Assembly (NCBI GenBank): GCA_038244815.1
Contig: JBBRTB010000002.1
Span: 124,001 to 188,000 of the forward strand
Source: DASVHS01 sp038244815
GTDB lineage: Bacteria > Acidobacteriota > Thermoanaerobaculia > Gp7-AA8
Length of the DNA stretch: 64,000 nucleotides
Direction: 5' to 3'
Below, piece after piece: positions 40,526-51,331 of the stretch (within the stretch, counting starts at the first letter, position 1; each line of letters starts with the position of its first letter). Position numbers and translations under genes: made by a program. Under the pieces are notes generated by a model, which was not told the origin of the DNA, searched no databases, and saw nothing but the letters and a program-made list of their open reading frames with translations.

Positions 40526-41259
40526 GGGTGATCAAGATCGGCGGCAGCCTTCTCGATGACGCCACCCGGCGCGGCGACGTGCTCCGCGGCGTCGTCGACG
40601 CCTGGGCTTCGGGCGAGCAGATCGTCATCGTTCATGGCGGCGGGAAGCACATCGACCTCGCCCTGGCCCGGCTGGGCATTCCGAAACGCTCGCATGCGGG
40701 CTTGCGCATCACCGACGACGCCACGCTGGACGTGGTCGTCTCCGTGCTCGCCGGCACCGTCAACAAGATGCTCGTCTCGGAGCTGACCGCGCTGGGCATC
40801 CGCCGCTGCGCCGGATTCTCGGGCGCCGATGGAGGAACACTCGTCGCCGAGGTGCATCCGCCGGTCGATGGCATCGACCTCGGACACGTCGGCAGGGTGA
40901 CGTCCGCGAATCGCACCCTGATTCATGCGCTGCTCAGTCACGGCATTCTCCCGGTCATCTCGTCCGTGGCCCAGGGTCCGGCCGGCACGCTCCTGAACGT
41001 GAACGCCGATGCTGCCGCCGCGGCCATCGCCATGGCGGCGGGAGCGGCGTCACTGGAGTTCTTCACCGACGTGGCCGGCCTCCTCGATGAGAGCGGCAGC
41101 GTCGTCCCCTCGCTCACGGCGGAAGACGCGCAGGAGCTCCTGGCCAGCGACGTCGTCACGGGCGGCATGAAACCGAAGCTGCAGGCGGCGCTCGGCGCAC
41201 TGGCAGGCGGCGTCGGATCGATTCACATCGGAGGAGGTACACAACTTGTTGCTGCATGA
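40522..41259 (+). CDS. argB: Acetylglutamate kinase
   Basis: Phosphorylates N-acetylglutamate, the second step of ornithine synthesis. 245 residues, short form without the N-terminal helix linked to hexameric, arginine-inhibited enzymes; regulation by ArgR rather than feedback would suit this. Motifs: VIKIGGSLLDD, VIVHGGGKHI, the NVNADAAAAAIA substrate segment, EFFTDVAGLLDE and VTGGMKPKLQAA with the catalytic lysines. It starts in the argC stop (ATGA). Its last codons contain the ribosome site for argD. Confidence 0.94.
   Translation: MRVIKIGGSLLDDATRRGDVLRGVVDAWASGEQIVIVHGGGKHIDLALARLGIPKRSHAGLRITDDATLDVVVSVLAGTVNKMLVSELTALGIRRCAGFSGADGGTLVAEVHPPVDGIDLGHVGRVTSANRTLIHALLSHGILPVISSVAQGPAGTLLNVNADAAAAAIAMAAGAASLEFFTDVAGLLDESGSVVPSLTAEDAQELLASDVVTGGMKPKLQAALGALAGGVGSIHIGGGTQLVAA
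41230..41238 (+). promoter_or_regulatory. Ribosome binding site for argD inside argB
   Basis: GGAGGAGGT, seven bases before a TTG at 41246. It decides the argD start at this TTG even though the nearest ATG is further in; it lies in argB codons for the GGG of IGGGTQ. Confidence 0.65.
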
Positions 41260-42498
41260 CGAATCACCCGCCGCGGTCGAAGCGCGCGAGAGCGCGTTCA
41301 TCCTGCCGACGTACGCGCGCACGCAGTTTCATCCGCGCGACGGCAAGGGTGCGCAGCTCATCGACGCCAGGGGTCACATCTACTGGGACCTTCTCGGCGG
41401 GATCGCCGTGAACGTCCTTGGACACAAGCATCCTCGCCTGGTGACGGCACTTCGTGACGCGGCGAACTCGCTGCTGCACGTCTCCAACCTCTACTACCAC
41501 CCCTGGCAGGGAATCCTCGGCGAACGGCTGGTCCGCGCTTCGGGTCTCTGCCGCGCCTTTTTCTGCAACAGCGGAACCGAAGCGAACGAAGCGGCACTCA
41601 AGTTCGCGCGCCTGGCCACGAATGGACGCAGCGACGTCGTGGCCCTGGAGGAATCGTTTCACGGCCGCACCGTCGGCGCGCTATCGATGACCGGACACGA
41701 GTCCTATCGCACTCCGTTCGCGCCGCTGATGCCGGGCGTGACGTTCGTGGCGCCGAATGACATCGAGGCGCTCGAGGGCGCGGTGACGGAGAAGACCGCC
41801 GCGATTTTCCTCGAGCCGGTGATGGGCGAAGGCGGGATCATCCCGCTCAGCGATGAGTTTCTGATCGCGGCGCGCAAGATCGCCGACCGCAAAGGCGCGC
41901 TCCTCGTCCTCGACGAGATCCAGTGCGGCCTGGGACGGACCGGTCACCTCTTCGCTTTTCAGAAGAGCGGCGTCATGCCCGACATGGTCACGCTCGCCAA
42001 GCCTCTCGGCGGCGGATTGCCTCTCGGCTGCGTGCTGACCGGCGACGCCATCGAAGGCGTCGTGAAGCCCGGGCATCACGGCACGACGTTCGGCGGCAAC
42101 CCCATCGCCTGCCGTCTGGGCATCGCCGTCCTCGACGAGATCGACTCGGCGAAACTGCTCCAGCGCGTTCAGGAGACCGGCGAATGGTTCGGCGCCGAGC
42201 TGCGCGCGCTCCAGTCGCGCCTGCCGGCCATCACCGACGTGCGCGGCTCCGGAATGATGTGGGGCATCGAGCTCGATCGCCCCGCGGGGCCGGTGGCCAG
42301 GGAACTGCTGGCCAGGGGCTTCATCGTCGGCACGGCGCGCGACAGAGTGCTCCGGCTGCTGCCGCCGTACATCACGCCGAAGAAAGCGTTCATCGAGTTC
42401 GTGGCCACGCTGGAACAGGTGCTCGCGGACGACAGGCAAACCCATCTGACCGCGACGGGATTGCCGGTTCTTCATCTCACCGAAGGAGCTGCACAGAA

Positions 42499-42502
<4 letters not shown>
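41246..42502 (+). CDS. argD: Acetylornithine aminotransferase
   Basis: PLP enzyme transferring the amino group from glutamate to N-acetylglutamate semialdehyde. TTG start at 41246 with a strong ribosome site; overlaps argB by 14 bases. 418 residues. Motifs: FCNSGTEANEAALKFAR, SFHGRTVGALSMTG, LEPVMGEGGI, LLVLDEIQCGLGRTG, Schiff-base lysine in TLAKPLGGGLPLG (Lys252) and HGTTFGGNPIAC. The C-terminus has a roughly 20-residue extension after the usual end. Could also act as succinyldiaminopimelate aminotransferase in lysine synthesis, as in some bacteria. Confidence 0.93.
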
Positions 42503-43715
<1,213 letters not shown>

Positions 43716-43719
<4 letters not shown>

Positions 43720-45014
43720 CCCAACGGATGTGGGGCGGCCGCTTCGATGCGCCGCCTTCACAGCTCCTGCGGGCGCTCAACGATTCGTTCGCGTTCGATC
43801 ACGAGCTGTTCGCTGATGACGTCGAAGGCTCGATGGCGTGGGCGCACGCGCTCGCGGGAGCGGGTGTGCTCACGGGCCAGGAGCGCGATCGGATCGTGTC
43901 GGGTCTGCGTGAAGTCGCAGCGCCCACGGGAGAGTGGGCCGATTTCGAGGACGTTCACTCTTACGTCGAATCGAAGCTGCGCGAGAAGATCGGCGCGCTC
44001 GCCGGAAAGCTGCACACCGGACGCTCGCGCAACGATCAGGTGGCCACGGATCTCAAGTTGTGGCTGCGCCGGGCTTCGGGCGAGTCAATCGACTTGGTGA
44101 AGAACCTCGCCCGGATGCTGGCGCAGACCGCGCTCGACGAGGCAGCGACGGCCATGCCCGGCTATACGCATTCGAAGCGCGCCGAGCCGGTGACGTTCGG
44201 CCACTGGGCGCTCGCCTACGTGGAGATGCTGCAGCGCGATCTCTCCCGCGCCGCGAGTTCGATCGAACGCAACAACACCTGCCCTCTCGGATCGGGCGCG
44301 CTGGCCGGAACGCCCCTCAACATCGATCGTGAATCGCTGGCGAAGGCGCTCGGCTTCACGCGCCCGGGAGCGAACTCGCTCGACGGCGTGTCCGACCGCG
44401 ACTTCGCCGTCGAATATCTGTTCAACGCCTCGCTCATGCTGTCGCATCTCTCGCGGCTGGCCGAGGATCTGATCTTTTTCGGGAGCGACGAGGCCGGGTT
44501 TCTGGAGCTCCCGGATGCACTGGCCACCGGCTCCTCGCGCATGCCGCAGAAGAAGAATCCCGACGTACTCGAGCTCGTGCGCGGACATGCCGCGCGCTCC
44601 ATCGGCGAGCTCACCGGTCTCCTGGCATTGATGAAAGGACTGCCGCTGGCGTACGACAAGGACCTGCAGCTCGACAAGGAGCCGCTGTTCCGCACGCGCG
44701 CCACGCTGGCGGTCATCCTGCCGGTACTGACGGCTCTCCTGGCCGGCTTGAAGCTCGATCGCCCGAAGATGCGCGCGGCAGCGTCGGACGACATGCTGCT
44801 GGCCACCGCGGTTGCGGACGCCATCGCCGCAACGGGTACGCCGTTCCGCGAAGCGCACGAGATCGTCAGCGCGAACCTCGGGAAGCTGCACCAGCTCGCT
44901 GCGGAGCACAACGTCACGCTCGAAACCGTGCTCGAGAAAAAGGCCTCCGCCGGCGGCACCTCGCCGCGACGCGTCGAGGAAGCGGCAAGAAAGGCGCTGG
45001 AGGCCCTTCGTTGA
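43716..45014 (+). CDS. argH: Argininosuccinate lyase
   Basis: Splits argininosuccinate to arginine and fumarate. GTG start within the argG stop (GTGA). 432 residues with MWGGRF at the N-terminus, EDVHSYVESKL, LHTGRSRNDQVATDL, MPGYTHSKRAEPVTFGHW (catalytic His), and the mobile signature loop GSSRMPQKKNPDVLELVRG holding the catalytic serine. Complete; ends KALEALR followed by an overlapping TTGA for argJ. Confidence 0.96.
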
Positions 45015-46183
45015 GATTGCCAAAAGGGTTTCTCGCGTCCGGTATCCGCGCCGGGATCCGGAAGAAGCGTCCCGACCTCGGACTGATCGTGGCGGACGAA
45101 GCAGCGAACGCCGCCGCTGTCTTCACGAAAAACAAATTTCAGGCCGCGCCGGTCGTGCTGTCCAGGGCGGCGCTGAAGAAGAGCGGCGGACGCGTCAAGG
45201 CGGTCGTCGTGAATGCCGGATGCGCGAACGCCGTCACTGGCCGGGAAGGGGTCGAAGCGGCCCGGCGTGTGCGTACCCGCGCCGCCGAGCTGCTGCGATG
45301 CAGCACCGACGAGATCTTTGTCGCCTCCACGGGCGTCATCGGCATCGTGTTGCCCGACAAGAAAGTCCGCGATTCCCTTCCTGATGCGATCAATCGCCTG
45401 TCGGCCGGCGGCGTGGATGCGTTGTCGCATGCCATCCTGACGACAGACGTCGGACCGAAAGTGGCGCAGGCCTCGTTCACGCTCGGCGGAAAGCGCGGCC
45501 GCATCGTCGGCGTGGCCAAGGGCGCGGGCATGATCCACCCGAACATGGCCACGATGCTCAGCTTCATCACCACCGACGCCGCATTGACGCCGCAGACGCT
45601 CGCGCGCGAGCTCAGGCTCGCCGTCGATCAGAGCTTCAACTCCATCTCCGTCGACGGTGACACCTCGACGAACGACTGCGTGCTGCTGATGGCCTCCGGG
45701 AAGATCGGTAACGAGGCCGCCGCAGCCATCGACGACTTCCGCCGCGCGCTGACGCTCGTCTGCCGCAAGCTGGCCTGGATGATCGTGCGCGACGGCGAGG
45801 GCGCGACGCGCGTGATGGAGCTCGAGGTCACCGGCGCGCGCAGCGAGCGGGACGCCCGGCTCGCCGCACACGCCGTGGCTACCTCCCCTCTCGTCAAGAC
45901 CGCGCTGCACGGCGGCGATCCGAACTGGGGACGCATCATCGCCGCCATCGGAAGGAGCGGCGCGCGATTCTCGGTCCGCAAGGTGTCGCTGACCGCCGGC
46001 AACGTCGCGCTCGTCCGCGACGGCGAGCCGGCCGTCTATCGCGAGAAAGATGCGGCCCGCGTTTTCGCCCGGGAACGCGTCCCCCTGCACATCGACCTCG
46101 GCGCCGGCAGCGGCCGTGCCGTGCTCCTCTCCAGCGACCTCGGCCACGATTACGTCTCGCTCAATACAGACTATCGGAGTTAG
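45011..46183 (+). CDS. argJ: Glutamate N-acetyltransferase / amino-acid acetyltransferase
   Basis: Recycles the acetyl group from N-acetylornithine to glutamate, giving the cyclic pathway; some forms also use acetyl-CoA. TTG start in the argH stop (TTGA). 390 residues. The precursor self-cleaves before Thr181 in GMIHPNMATMLSF to give two chains, and Thr181 is then the nucleophile. Other motifs: FTKNKFQAAPV, NAGCANAVTG, VASTGVIG, HGGDPNWGRIIAAIG and the C-terminal NTDYRS. Last gene of the operon. argF is not in the window, so ornithine carbamoyltransferase must be encoded elsewhere. Confidence 0.95.
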   Translation: MRLPKGFLASGIRAGIRKKRPDLGLIVADEAANAAAVFTKNKFQAAPVVLSRAALKKSGGRVKAVVVNAGCANAVTGREGVEAARRVRTRAAELLRCSTDEIFVASTGVIGIVLPDKKVRDSLPDAINRLSAGGVDALSHAILTTDVGPKVAQASFTLGGKRGRIVGVAKGAGMIHPNMATMLSFITTDAALTPQTLARELRLAVDQSFNSISVDGDTSTNDCVLLMASGKIGNEAAAAIDDFRRALTLVCRKLAWMIVRDGEGATRVMELEVTGARSERDARLAAHAVATSPLVKTALHGGDPNWGRIIAAIGRSGARFSVRKVSLTAGNVALVRDGEPAVYREKDAARVFARERVPLHIDLGAGSGRAVLLSSDLGHDYVSLNTDYRS

Positions 46184-46344
46184 TGCTGGGTGCTCGGTGC
46201 TCGGTGCTCGGTGCTGGGACGGTAACTGGTAACCGGTAACCGGCAACTGGCAGCTGCGCGAGGTGGGAACCCAGCGACCCCGCGACCCAGCGACCCAGAT
46301 CAGCACTTCACATGGCACCGAGCACCGAGCACCCAGCACCCAGC
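46183..46344. repeat. Compound short-period repeat hairpin after argJ
   Basis: Left arm 46185-46214 (GCTGGGTGCTCGGTGCTCGG...) and right arm 46315-46344 are inverted repeats matching at 29 of 30 bases. Between them are two other short-period arrays: GGTAAC(T/C) units at 46220-46251 and CCCAGCGA-like units at 46269-46298. It begins at the last base of the argJ stop and ends 18 bases before ggt, so it could separate the two transcripts. Confidence 0.75.
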
Positions 46345-46362
46345 CTGACATAGACTTCGGCC

Positions 46363-48042
46363 ATGAAGCTGGCCCTTCTCCTCCTCTTCTCAACCACGTC
46401 GCTCTTCGCCGCGGCGGCTGCGCCCTTCGAAGCGCGGCACGGGGTGGTAGCGTCCACGAGTCCGATCGCATCGCGCATCGGCGTCGACATCCTGAAGCGC
46501 GGCGGCAACGCCGTTGACGCGGCGGTGGCCGTCGCGCTCGCGCTCGCGGTGACCTGGCCGACCGCCGGGAACATCGGCGGCGGCGGCTTCATGCTGATCC
46601 GCACAGCCGACGGAAAGTCCGAGGCCATCGATTACCGGGAGAGAGCTCCGTTGGCGGCGACCCGGGACATGTACCTCGACGCCGGCGGCAACGTGATCAA
46701 GGGCGCGTCGCTCGACGGATACAAGGCGGTCGGCGTGCCGGGAACGATCGCCGGACTGGTGATTGCCCACAAGCGTCACGGCGTGCTCAAGTGGGCGGAT
46801 CTCGTCGAGCCGGCACGCAAACTAGCGGCGGAGGGCTTTCGCGTCCCCCAGCATCTCGCCGCCGGCATGCGCAGCAAGTCGTCCATCGAGAAGCTGAAGT
46901 CGAACGCAGAGAGCCGGAGGATCTTTCAGCGCAACGGAAAGTACTACGAGCTGGACGATCTCTTCGTGCAGCCCGAGCTGGCCGCCACGCTGGCGCGCAT
47001 CAAGGCGGATCCTGGCGACTTTTACACGGGCGAGACCGCCAGGCGGATCGTTGCGGACATGCATGCGCACGGCGGCCTCATCACGATCAACGACCTCAAG
47101 ACCTACACGCCATCGATCCGCGAGCCGTTGCGGACCACCTATCGCGGCAACGAGATCATCACCATGCCGCCGCCGTCATCGGGCGGCGTGGCGCTCATCG
47201 AGATGCTGAACATGCTCGAGCCGATGGACCTCAAGGACATGGGATGGCATTCGTCGAAATACGTGCACAACGTCGTCGAAGTCATGCGCCGCGCCTTCGC
47301 CGACCGCGCCGAGTTCCTCGGCGACACCGACTTCGTGAAGGTGCCGGTGAACGGACTGATCTCGCGGAAGTACGCGGAGCAGCGTGCCGCCTCGATCGAT
47401 CCCGCGCACGCCACCGACAGCAGGGAGCTCGGCAAGGGCAATCCCGCTCCGTACGAGTCATTCGAGACCACGCACTTTACGATCGTCGACGACAAGGGCA
47501 ACGTCGTCACGAACACCTACACGCTCAACGATACGTTCGGCTCAGGCGTGACCGCCAAAGGCACGGGCGTGATGCTCAACGACGAGATGGATGACTTCAC
47601 GTCCAAGCCCGGCGTACCGAACGACTACCAGTTGATCCAGGGAGAAGCAAACGCCATCCAGCCGCGCAAGCGGCCGCTCTCGTCGATGACGCCGACGATC
47701 GTCACGCGCGACGGCAAGCTTCTCCTGGCCGTGGGCAGTCCCGGTGGTCCGACCATCATCAACACCGTGCTGCAGGTGCTGCTGAATGTCCTCGATTTCG
47801 ACATGGATATTCAGGAGGCCATCTCCGCGCCTCGCTTTCATCACCAGTGGCTGCCGGACGAGATCTTCTGGGAGCGGTACGAGTTCAATCAGGACACGCG
47901 TGACGCGCTGACGGGCATGGGCCACCATTTCCGCGAGAAGCCGTCGTCGCTCGGCGACGCTCAGGGCATCGAGATCTCTCCGAACGGTATGCGCCTCGGC
48001 GCATCCGACCCGCGCCTGGGCGGCTCTCCAGCAGGATATTGA
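46363..48042 (+). CDS. ggt: Gamma-glutamyltransferase
   Basis: Exported enzyme hydrolysing or transferring the gamma-glutamyl group of glutathione and related peptides. Signal peptide at the start (MKLALLLLFSTTSLFAAAAA). 559 residues as a proenzyme; self-cleavage before Thr369 in SFETTHFTIVD yields large and small subunits. Conserved blocks: GGNAVDAAVAVALAL, GNIGGGGFMLIR, RERAP, TFGSGVTAKGTGVMLNDEMDDF, PLSSMTPTIV and GSPGGPTIINTVLQ. The M20 dipeptidase follows 10 bases later, a pair that could carry glutathione breakdown through to free amino acids. Confidence 0.95.
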   Translation: MKLALLLLFSTTSLFAAAAAPFEARHGVVASTSPIASRIGVDILKRGGNAVDAAVAVALALAVTWPTAGNIGGGGFMLIRTADGKSEAIDYRERAPLAATRDMYLDAGGNVIKGASLDGYKAVGVPGTIAGLVIAHKRHGVLKWADLVEPARKLAAEGFRVPQHLAAGMRSKSSIEKLKSNAESRRIFQRNGKYYELDDLFVQPELAATLARIKADPGDFYTGETARRIVADMHAHGGLITINDLKTYTPSIREPLRTTYRGNEIITMPPPSSGGVALIEMLNMLEPMDLKDMGWHSSKYVHNVVEVMRRAFADRAEFLGDTDFVKVPVNGLISRKYAEQRAASIDPAHATDSRELGKGNPAPYESFETTHFTIVDDKGNVVTNTYTLNDTFGSGVTAKGTGVMLNDEMDDFTSKPGVPNDYQLIQGEANAIQPRKRPLSSMTPTIVTRDGKLLLAVGSPGGPTIINTVLQVLLNVLDFDMDIQEAISAPRFHHQWLPDEIFWERYEFNQDTRDALTGMGHHFREKPSSLGDAQGIEISPNGMRLGASDPRLGGSPAGY

Positions 48043-48052
48043 GAGGTTTGAC

Positions 48053-49417
48053 GTGAAGATCGAAAAGAAGGATCTGACTGCATTCGCCGCCGGAGAGCGC
48101 GGCAATTTCGAAGCGAAGCTCCGTGAATTCGTCGATATCCCCAGTGTCTCGGCCGATCCGGCGCATGCCACAGATATCCGCCGCTGCGCGGAAGCGGCCT
48201 GTCACACCATTCGCGAATTCGGCGGCGAGGCGGAACTGCTGCAGACCGACGGCAATCCCATCGTGTTCGGACGCTTCGACAACGGCGGCCCCCGCACGGT
48301 CACGATCTACAACCACCTCGACGTCCAACCGGCGTCGCGCCAGACCGAACCGTGGAAGACCGAGCCGTTCACGTTCACGAAAGAAGGCGACCGTTACCTC
48401 GGCCGCGGCACCACCGACGACAAGGGTCCGGCGCTTTCGGCGTTGTGGGGAGTGCGCGCCGCGCGCGAGGCGGGCGTCCCCGTCAACGTGAACGTGCTGT
48501 GGGAGCTCGAAGAGGAGATCGGGTCACCGAGCTTCGAAGGCGCCATCAGGAAGAACGCCAGGAAGCTGAAGACCGATCACGTGATCGTGTCGGACACGAT
48601 CTGGGTCTCGCGATCGCGTCCGGCCTGCCCGGCCGGTCTGCGCGGACTGCAGGGCTTCTCGCTGTCGCTCGAAGTGGGCGAGACCGATCAGCATTCCGGC
48701 GTTACGGGCGGCGCGGCCCGCAACCCCATCGGCGAGCTCATGAAACTCGTGTCGCAGATGTACGACGCCACCACCGGCCACGTGAAGATCAAAGGCTTCT
48801 ACGACGACGTCGAGAAACCGACGCGGCAGGAGCTCGCCGATTTCCGCAGATCCGGCTTCTCCGTGGCCCAGTTCAAGAGAGATCACCTCTTCAAAACCAT
48901 CCGCACGAACAACTCGCTGGAAGTGATGAAGCGGATCTGGGCAATGCCCACGTTCGAGGTGCACGGGCTCGTGGGCGGTTATACCGGCCCCGGAATCAAG
49001 ACCGTCATTCCGCCGCGTGCGGAAGTGAAGATCTCCTGCCGCCTCGTTCCGAACCAGGACCCGAAGAAGATCATCGAGTTCGTGCGCAAGTTCGTGAAGA
49101 AAAACAACCGCGACGTGAAAATCGAGATCGAGAACTCCATGTATCCCTACAGCGCGCCGACCACCGGGCCGCTCGCCGACGCCGTGAAAAGCGCCATGAA
49201 GTTCGCGTTCGGGCGCGACCCCGTCTTCGTGCGCGAGGGCGGCTCCATCGGCGCCGTGAACTCGATGGAAAGCGTGCTCGAGTGCCCGGTCATGTTCCTG
49301 GGACTGTCCCTTCCCGAGCACGGCTACCACGCCCCGAACGAGAACTATGACTGGCAGCAGGCCTCCGGCGGGATGATCGCCTTCGCAAAGTACTTCGACA
49401 ACATCGCCGGGCTCTGA
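48053..49417 (+). CDS. M20 family dipeptidase
   Basis: Zinc dipeptidase of the M20 family, carnosinase/cytosolic nonspecific dipeptidase-like. GTG start with GAGAGG upstream. 454 residues. Metal and catalytic residues are visible: His and Asp in TIYNHLDVQPA, Asp in GRGTTDDKGPALSALW, the Glu-Glu pair in LWELEEEIGSP, Asp in VIVSDTIWV and the C-terminal His in PEHGYHAPNENY. The dimerisation lid lies between about residues 195 and 310. No signal peptide, so it should act on dipeptides in the cytoplasm. Likely co-transcribed with ggt; Cys-Gly is a reasonable but unproven substrate. Confidence 0.92.
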   Translation: MKIEKKDLTAFAAGERGNFEAKLREFVDIPSVSADPAHATDIRRCAEAACHTIREFGGEAELLQTDGNPIVFGRFDNGGPRTVTIYNHLDVQPASRQTEPWKTEPFTFTKEGDRYLGRGTTDDKGPALSALWGVRAAREAGVPVNVNVLWELEEEIGSPSFEGAIRKNARKLKTDHVIVSDTIWVSRSRPACPAGLRGLQGFSLSLEVGETDQHSGVTGGAARNPIGELMKLVSQMYDATTGHVKIKGFYDDVEKPTRQELADFRRSGFSVAQFKRDHLFKTIRTNNSLEVMKRIWAMPTFEVHGLVGGYTGPGIKTVIPPRAEVKISCRLVPNQDPKKIIEFVRKFVKKNNRDVKIEIENSMYPYSAPTTGPLADAVKSAMKFAFGRDPVFVREGGSIGAVNSMESVLECPVMFLGLSLPEHGYHAPNENYDWQQASGGMIAFAKYFDNIAGL

Positions 49418-49469
49418 GGCAGGCGAAACTCCGGGCGTCCGCGTTCGTATCTCCAGAGGGAGGGGAGCG

Positions 49470-49742
49470 ATGTCCGCCATTCTGACGCTCTTCACACTGC
49501 TGTTCTTCGGATCGATCTTCGTGGTCGGGGTGATCGCCGCGGCCACGCTGCTGAAATTCACGGTCTACGCGATCGTGTGGCCGCTGAAGCTCCTGCTGCT
49601 TCCGATTCTGCTCATTCTGTTCGTCATCAAGATCGCTTTGATCATCACGGTCTTCGCGGTGATCGCGGCTTTGGTCGTTCCGCTGCTGATCGTGGGACTC
49701 CTTTTTGCCGTTCCGCTGATCGCGTTGAGCGCCATCACCTGA
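49470..49742 (+). CDS. Small very hydrophobic membrane protein
   Basis: 90 residues, almost entirely hydrophobic, with about three membrane segments (LFTLLFFGSIFVVGVIAAATLL, WPLKLLLLPILLILFVIKIAL, FAVIAALVVPLLIVGLLFAV). Preceded by GAGGGAGGGGAG, so translated strongly if transcribed. No recognised family; function unknown. The receiver gene follows 31 bases later on the same strand. Confidence 0.6.
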   Translation: MSAILTLFTLLFFGSIFVVGVIAAATLLKFTVYAIVWPLKLLLLPILLILFVIKIALIITVFAVIAALVVPLLIVGLLFAVPLIALSAIT

Positions 49743-49773
49743 AGCGGCGGGGAATTTGCTATCCTCGACTCGA

Positions 49774-50160
49774 ATGGAAGGGCGTAAGCGCGCGCTCGTC
49801 GTCGATGATGACGAGCCCATCCGCACGATGCTGGCGAAAGTCGTCGAGAGGCAGAACCTCGACGTCGACACCGCCAGCGACGGAGCCGAGGCCATCGAAC
49901 GCCTGGAGAGCGACGGCTACAGTGTTGTGCTGCTCGACCTGATGATGCCGCGCGTCGACGGTTTCGCCGTCCTGCGATTCATGCAGGAAAAGAAGCCCGA
50001 TGCCTTGTCCTGCACCATCGTGGCCTCCGCGGTTCCAGCGAACGACGTGCTGAAGCGATTCAGCGCACCGGTGTATCGCGTGCACAGCAAGCCGTTCGAC
50101 ATCCAGCGGCTCATCGCCGATATCAACGAGTGTGTCCGCGACGGCGAGGACGCGGCGTGA
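49774..50160 (+). CDS. Stand-alone response regulator receiver protein
   Basis: 128-residue CheY-like domain from ATG 49774 (MEGRKRALVVDDDEPIRTML). Acidic DDD triad, phospho-Asp in VVLLDLMMPRVDGFAVL, Ser/Ala at VASAVPA and Lys in VHSKPFDIQ are present, so it should be a working phosphoacceptor. No output domain and no neighbouring kinase. Related to the receiver at 36288. The stop codon abuts the rfbB stop on the other strand (TGA/TCA). Confidence 0.87.
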   Translation: MEGRKRALVVDDDEPIRTMLAKVVERQNLDVDTASDGAEAIERLESDGYSVVLLDLMMPRVDGFAVLRFMQEKKPDALSCTIVASAVPANDVLKRFSAPVYRVHSKPFDIQRLIADINECVRDGEDAA

Positions 50161-51189
50161 TCAGCGAGTGCCGTACTGCTTCTCGTAGTACGCCTTGTAC
50201 TCCGCGCTGCGCTCCTTGATGGCCCGCCACCAGATCTCGTTTCCGGAATACCAGCTCACCGTGCGCTCCAGCGCCTCGTCGAAGTCGGTGTGCATCCGGA
50301 AGCCCAGACTCTCCAGCTTCGTTGTATCGATGGAGTAGCGGCGGTCGTGGCCCTGGCGGTCGGCGACGCGTGTGATCAGCGACTCCGGCTTTCCGAGGAT
50401 CTGCAGGATGCGATGGGTGATCTCACGGTTCTCGCGTTCGTTGCCGCCGCCGATGTTGTAGGTCTCGCTGTTGCTGCCCTTCTCGATCAGGAAATCGATG
50501 GCCGCACAATGGTCGTTGACGAACAACCAGTCACGGACGTTCCTGCCGTCGCCATACAGCGGCAGTGAACGATCGTCGATGGCATTGGTGACGAACAGCG
50601 GGATGAGCTTCTCCGGGTACTGCCACGGTCCGAAGTTGTTCGACGCGCGCGTGACGATGACCGGCAGCGCGTACGTCTGCGCGTAGGCGTAGGCCATGCG
50701 GTCGCCGCCGGCTTTCGACGCCGAATAGGGGTTGCGCGGGTTGAGGGCGTCGGTCTCGCCAAACGAGCCCTTCTCGATCGAGCCGTAAACCTCGTCGGTC
50801 GAAATCTGGATGAAGCGGCGAAGACGCGGCGCATGCTTGCGCGCCTCCTCGAGCAGGACCAGCACACCATGAACGTCCGTCTCGATGAACGTCCCTGCCT
50901 CCATCAGTGACCGATCGACATGCGTCTCGGCGGCGAAGTTCACCACCACATCGATCCCGGCGCCGTCGATTCCCTTGTACGCCTCGGCCACGTCCGCGGG
51001 ATTGGCGATGTCGCCATGCTGAAAGCGATAGTTCTTCTTCCCCTCGTACTCGGCCAGGTTCTCGCGGATGCCCGCGTAAGTCAGTTTGTCGAGGTTGACG
51101 ACCCGCGCTTCGTCACCATATTCCGTAAATAGATAACGGATAAAATTCGAGCCGATGAACCCGGCGCCGCCGGTGACGAGGTATTGCAT
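50161..51189 (-). CDS. rfbB: dTDP-glucose 4,6-dehydratase
   Basis: Makes dTDP-4-keto-6-deoxyglucose, precursor of dTDP-rhamnose and other deoxysugars of surface polysaccharides. Start at ATG 51189, opening the NAD-binding fold MQYLVTGGAGFIGSNFIRYL. 342 residues. Short-chain dehydrogenase signatures: VVNFAAETHVDRS, the catalytic ISTDEVYGS and YSASKAGGD (Tyr-x-x-x-Lys), GPWQYPEKLIPLF and GNVRDWLFVNDH-like RNVRDWLFVNDHC. The other rfb/rml genes are not next to it. Upstream, 142 bases to the next gene show no gene. Confidence 0.94.
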   Translation of the reverse strand: MQYLVTGGAGFIGSNFIRYLFTEYGDEARVVNLDKLTYAGIRENLAEYEGKKNYRFQHGDIANPADVAEAYKGIDGAGIDVVVNFAAETHVDRSLMEAGTFIETDVHGVLVLLEEARKHAPRLRRFIQISTDEVYGSIEKGSFGETDALNPRNPYSASKAGGDRMAYAYAQTYALPVIVTRASNNFGPWQYPEKLIPLFVTNAIDDRSLPLYGDGRNVRDWLFVNDHCAAIDFLIEKGSNSETYNIGGGNERENREITHRILQILGKPESLITRVADRQGHDRRYSIDTTKLESLGFRMHTDFDEALERTVSWYSGNEIWWRAIKERSAEYKAYYEKQYGTR

Positions 51190-51331
51190 TGCGGCGCGCA
51201 TGATACACAATCGGCCTCGGCGCCGGGCCGCGTGACAGTCTGGAGAAACCGATCGGGACGCGTCCGGGAGCCGGCGCGGTGGTGACGGCGACGCCCCTTT
51301 ATGCAGTGGAGCGCCAGGACGCGGCGCGCGG

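Noticed and set aside
46183..46344. CRISPR array
   Set aside because: Units are about 7 bp, without spacers, arranged as facing inverted arms; no cas genes are in the window.
50155..50166. Regulatory palindrome TGATCA at the receiver/rfbB junction
   Set aside because: It is simply two stop codons back to back and six bases of symmetry is expected from that arrangement.
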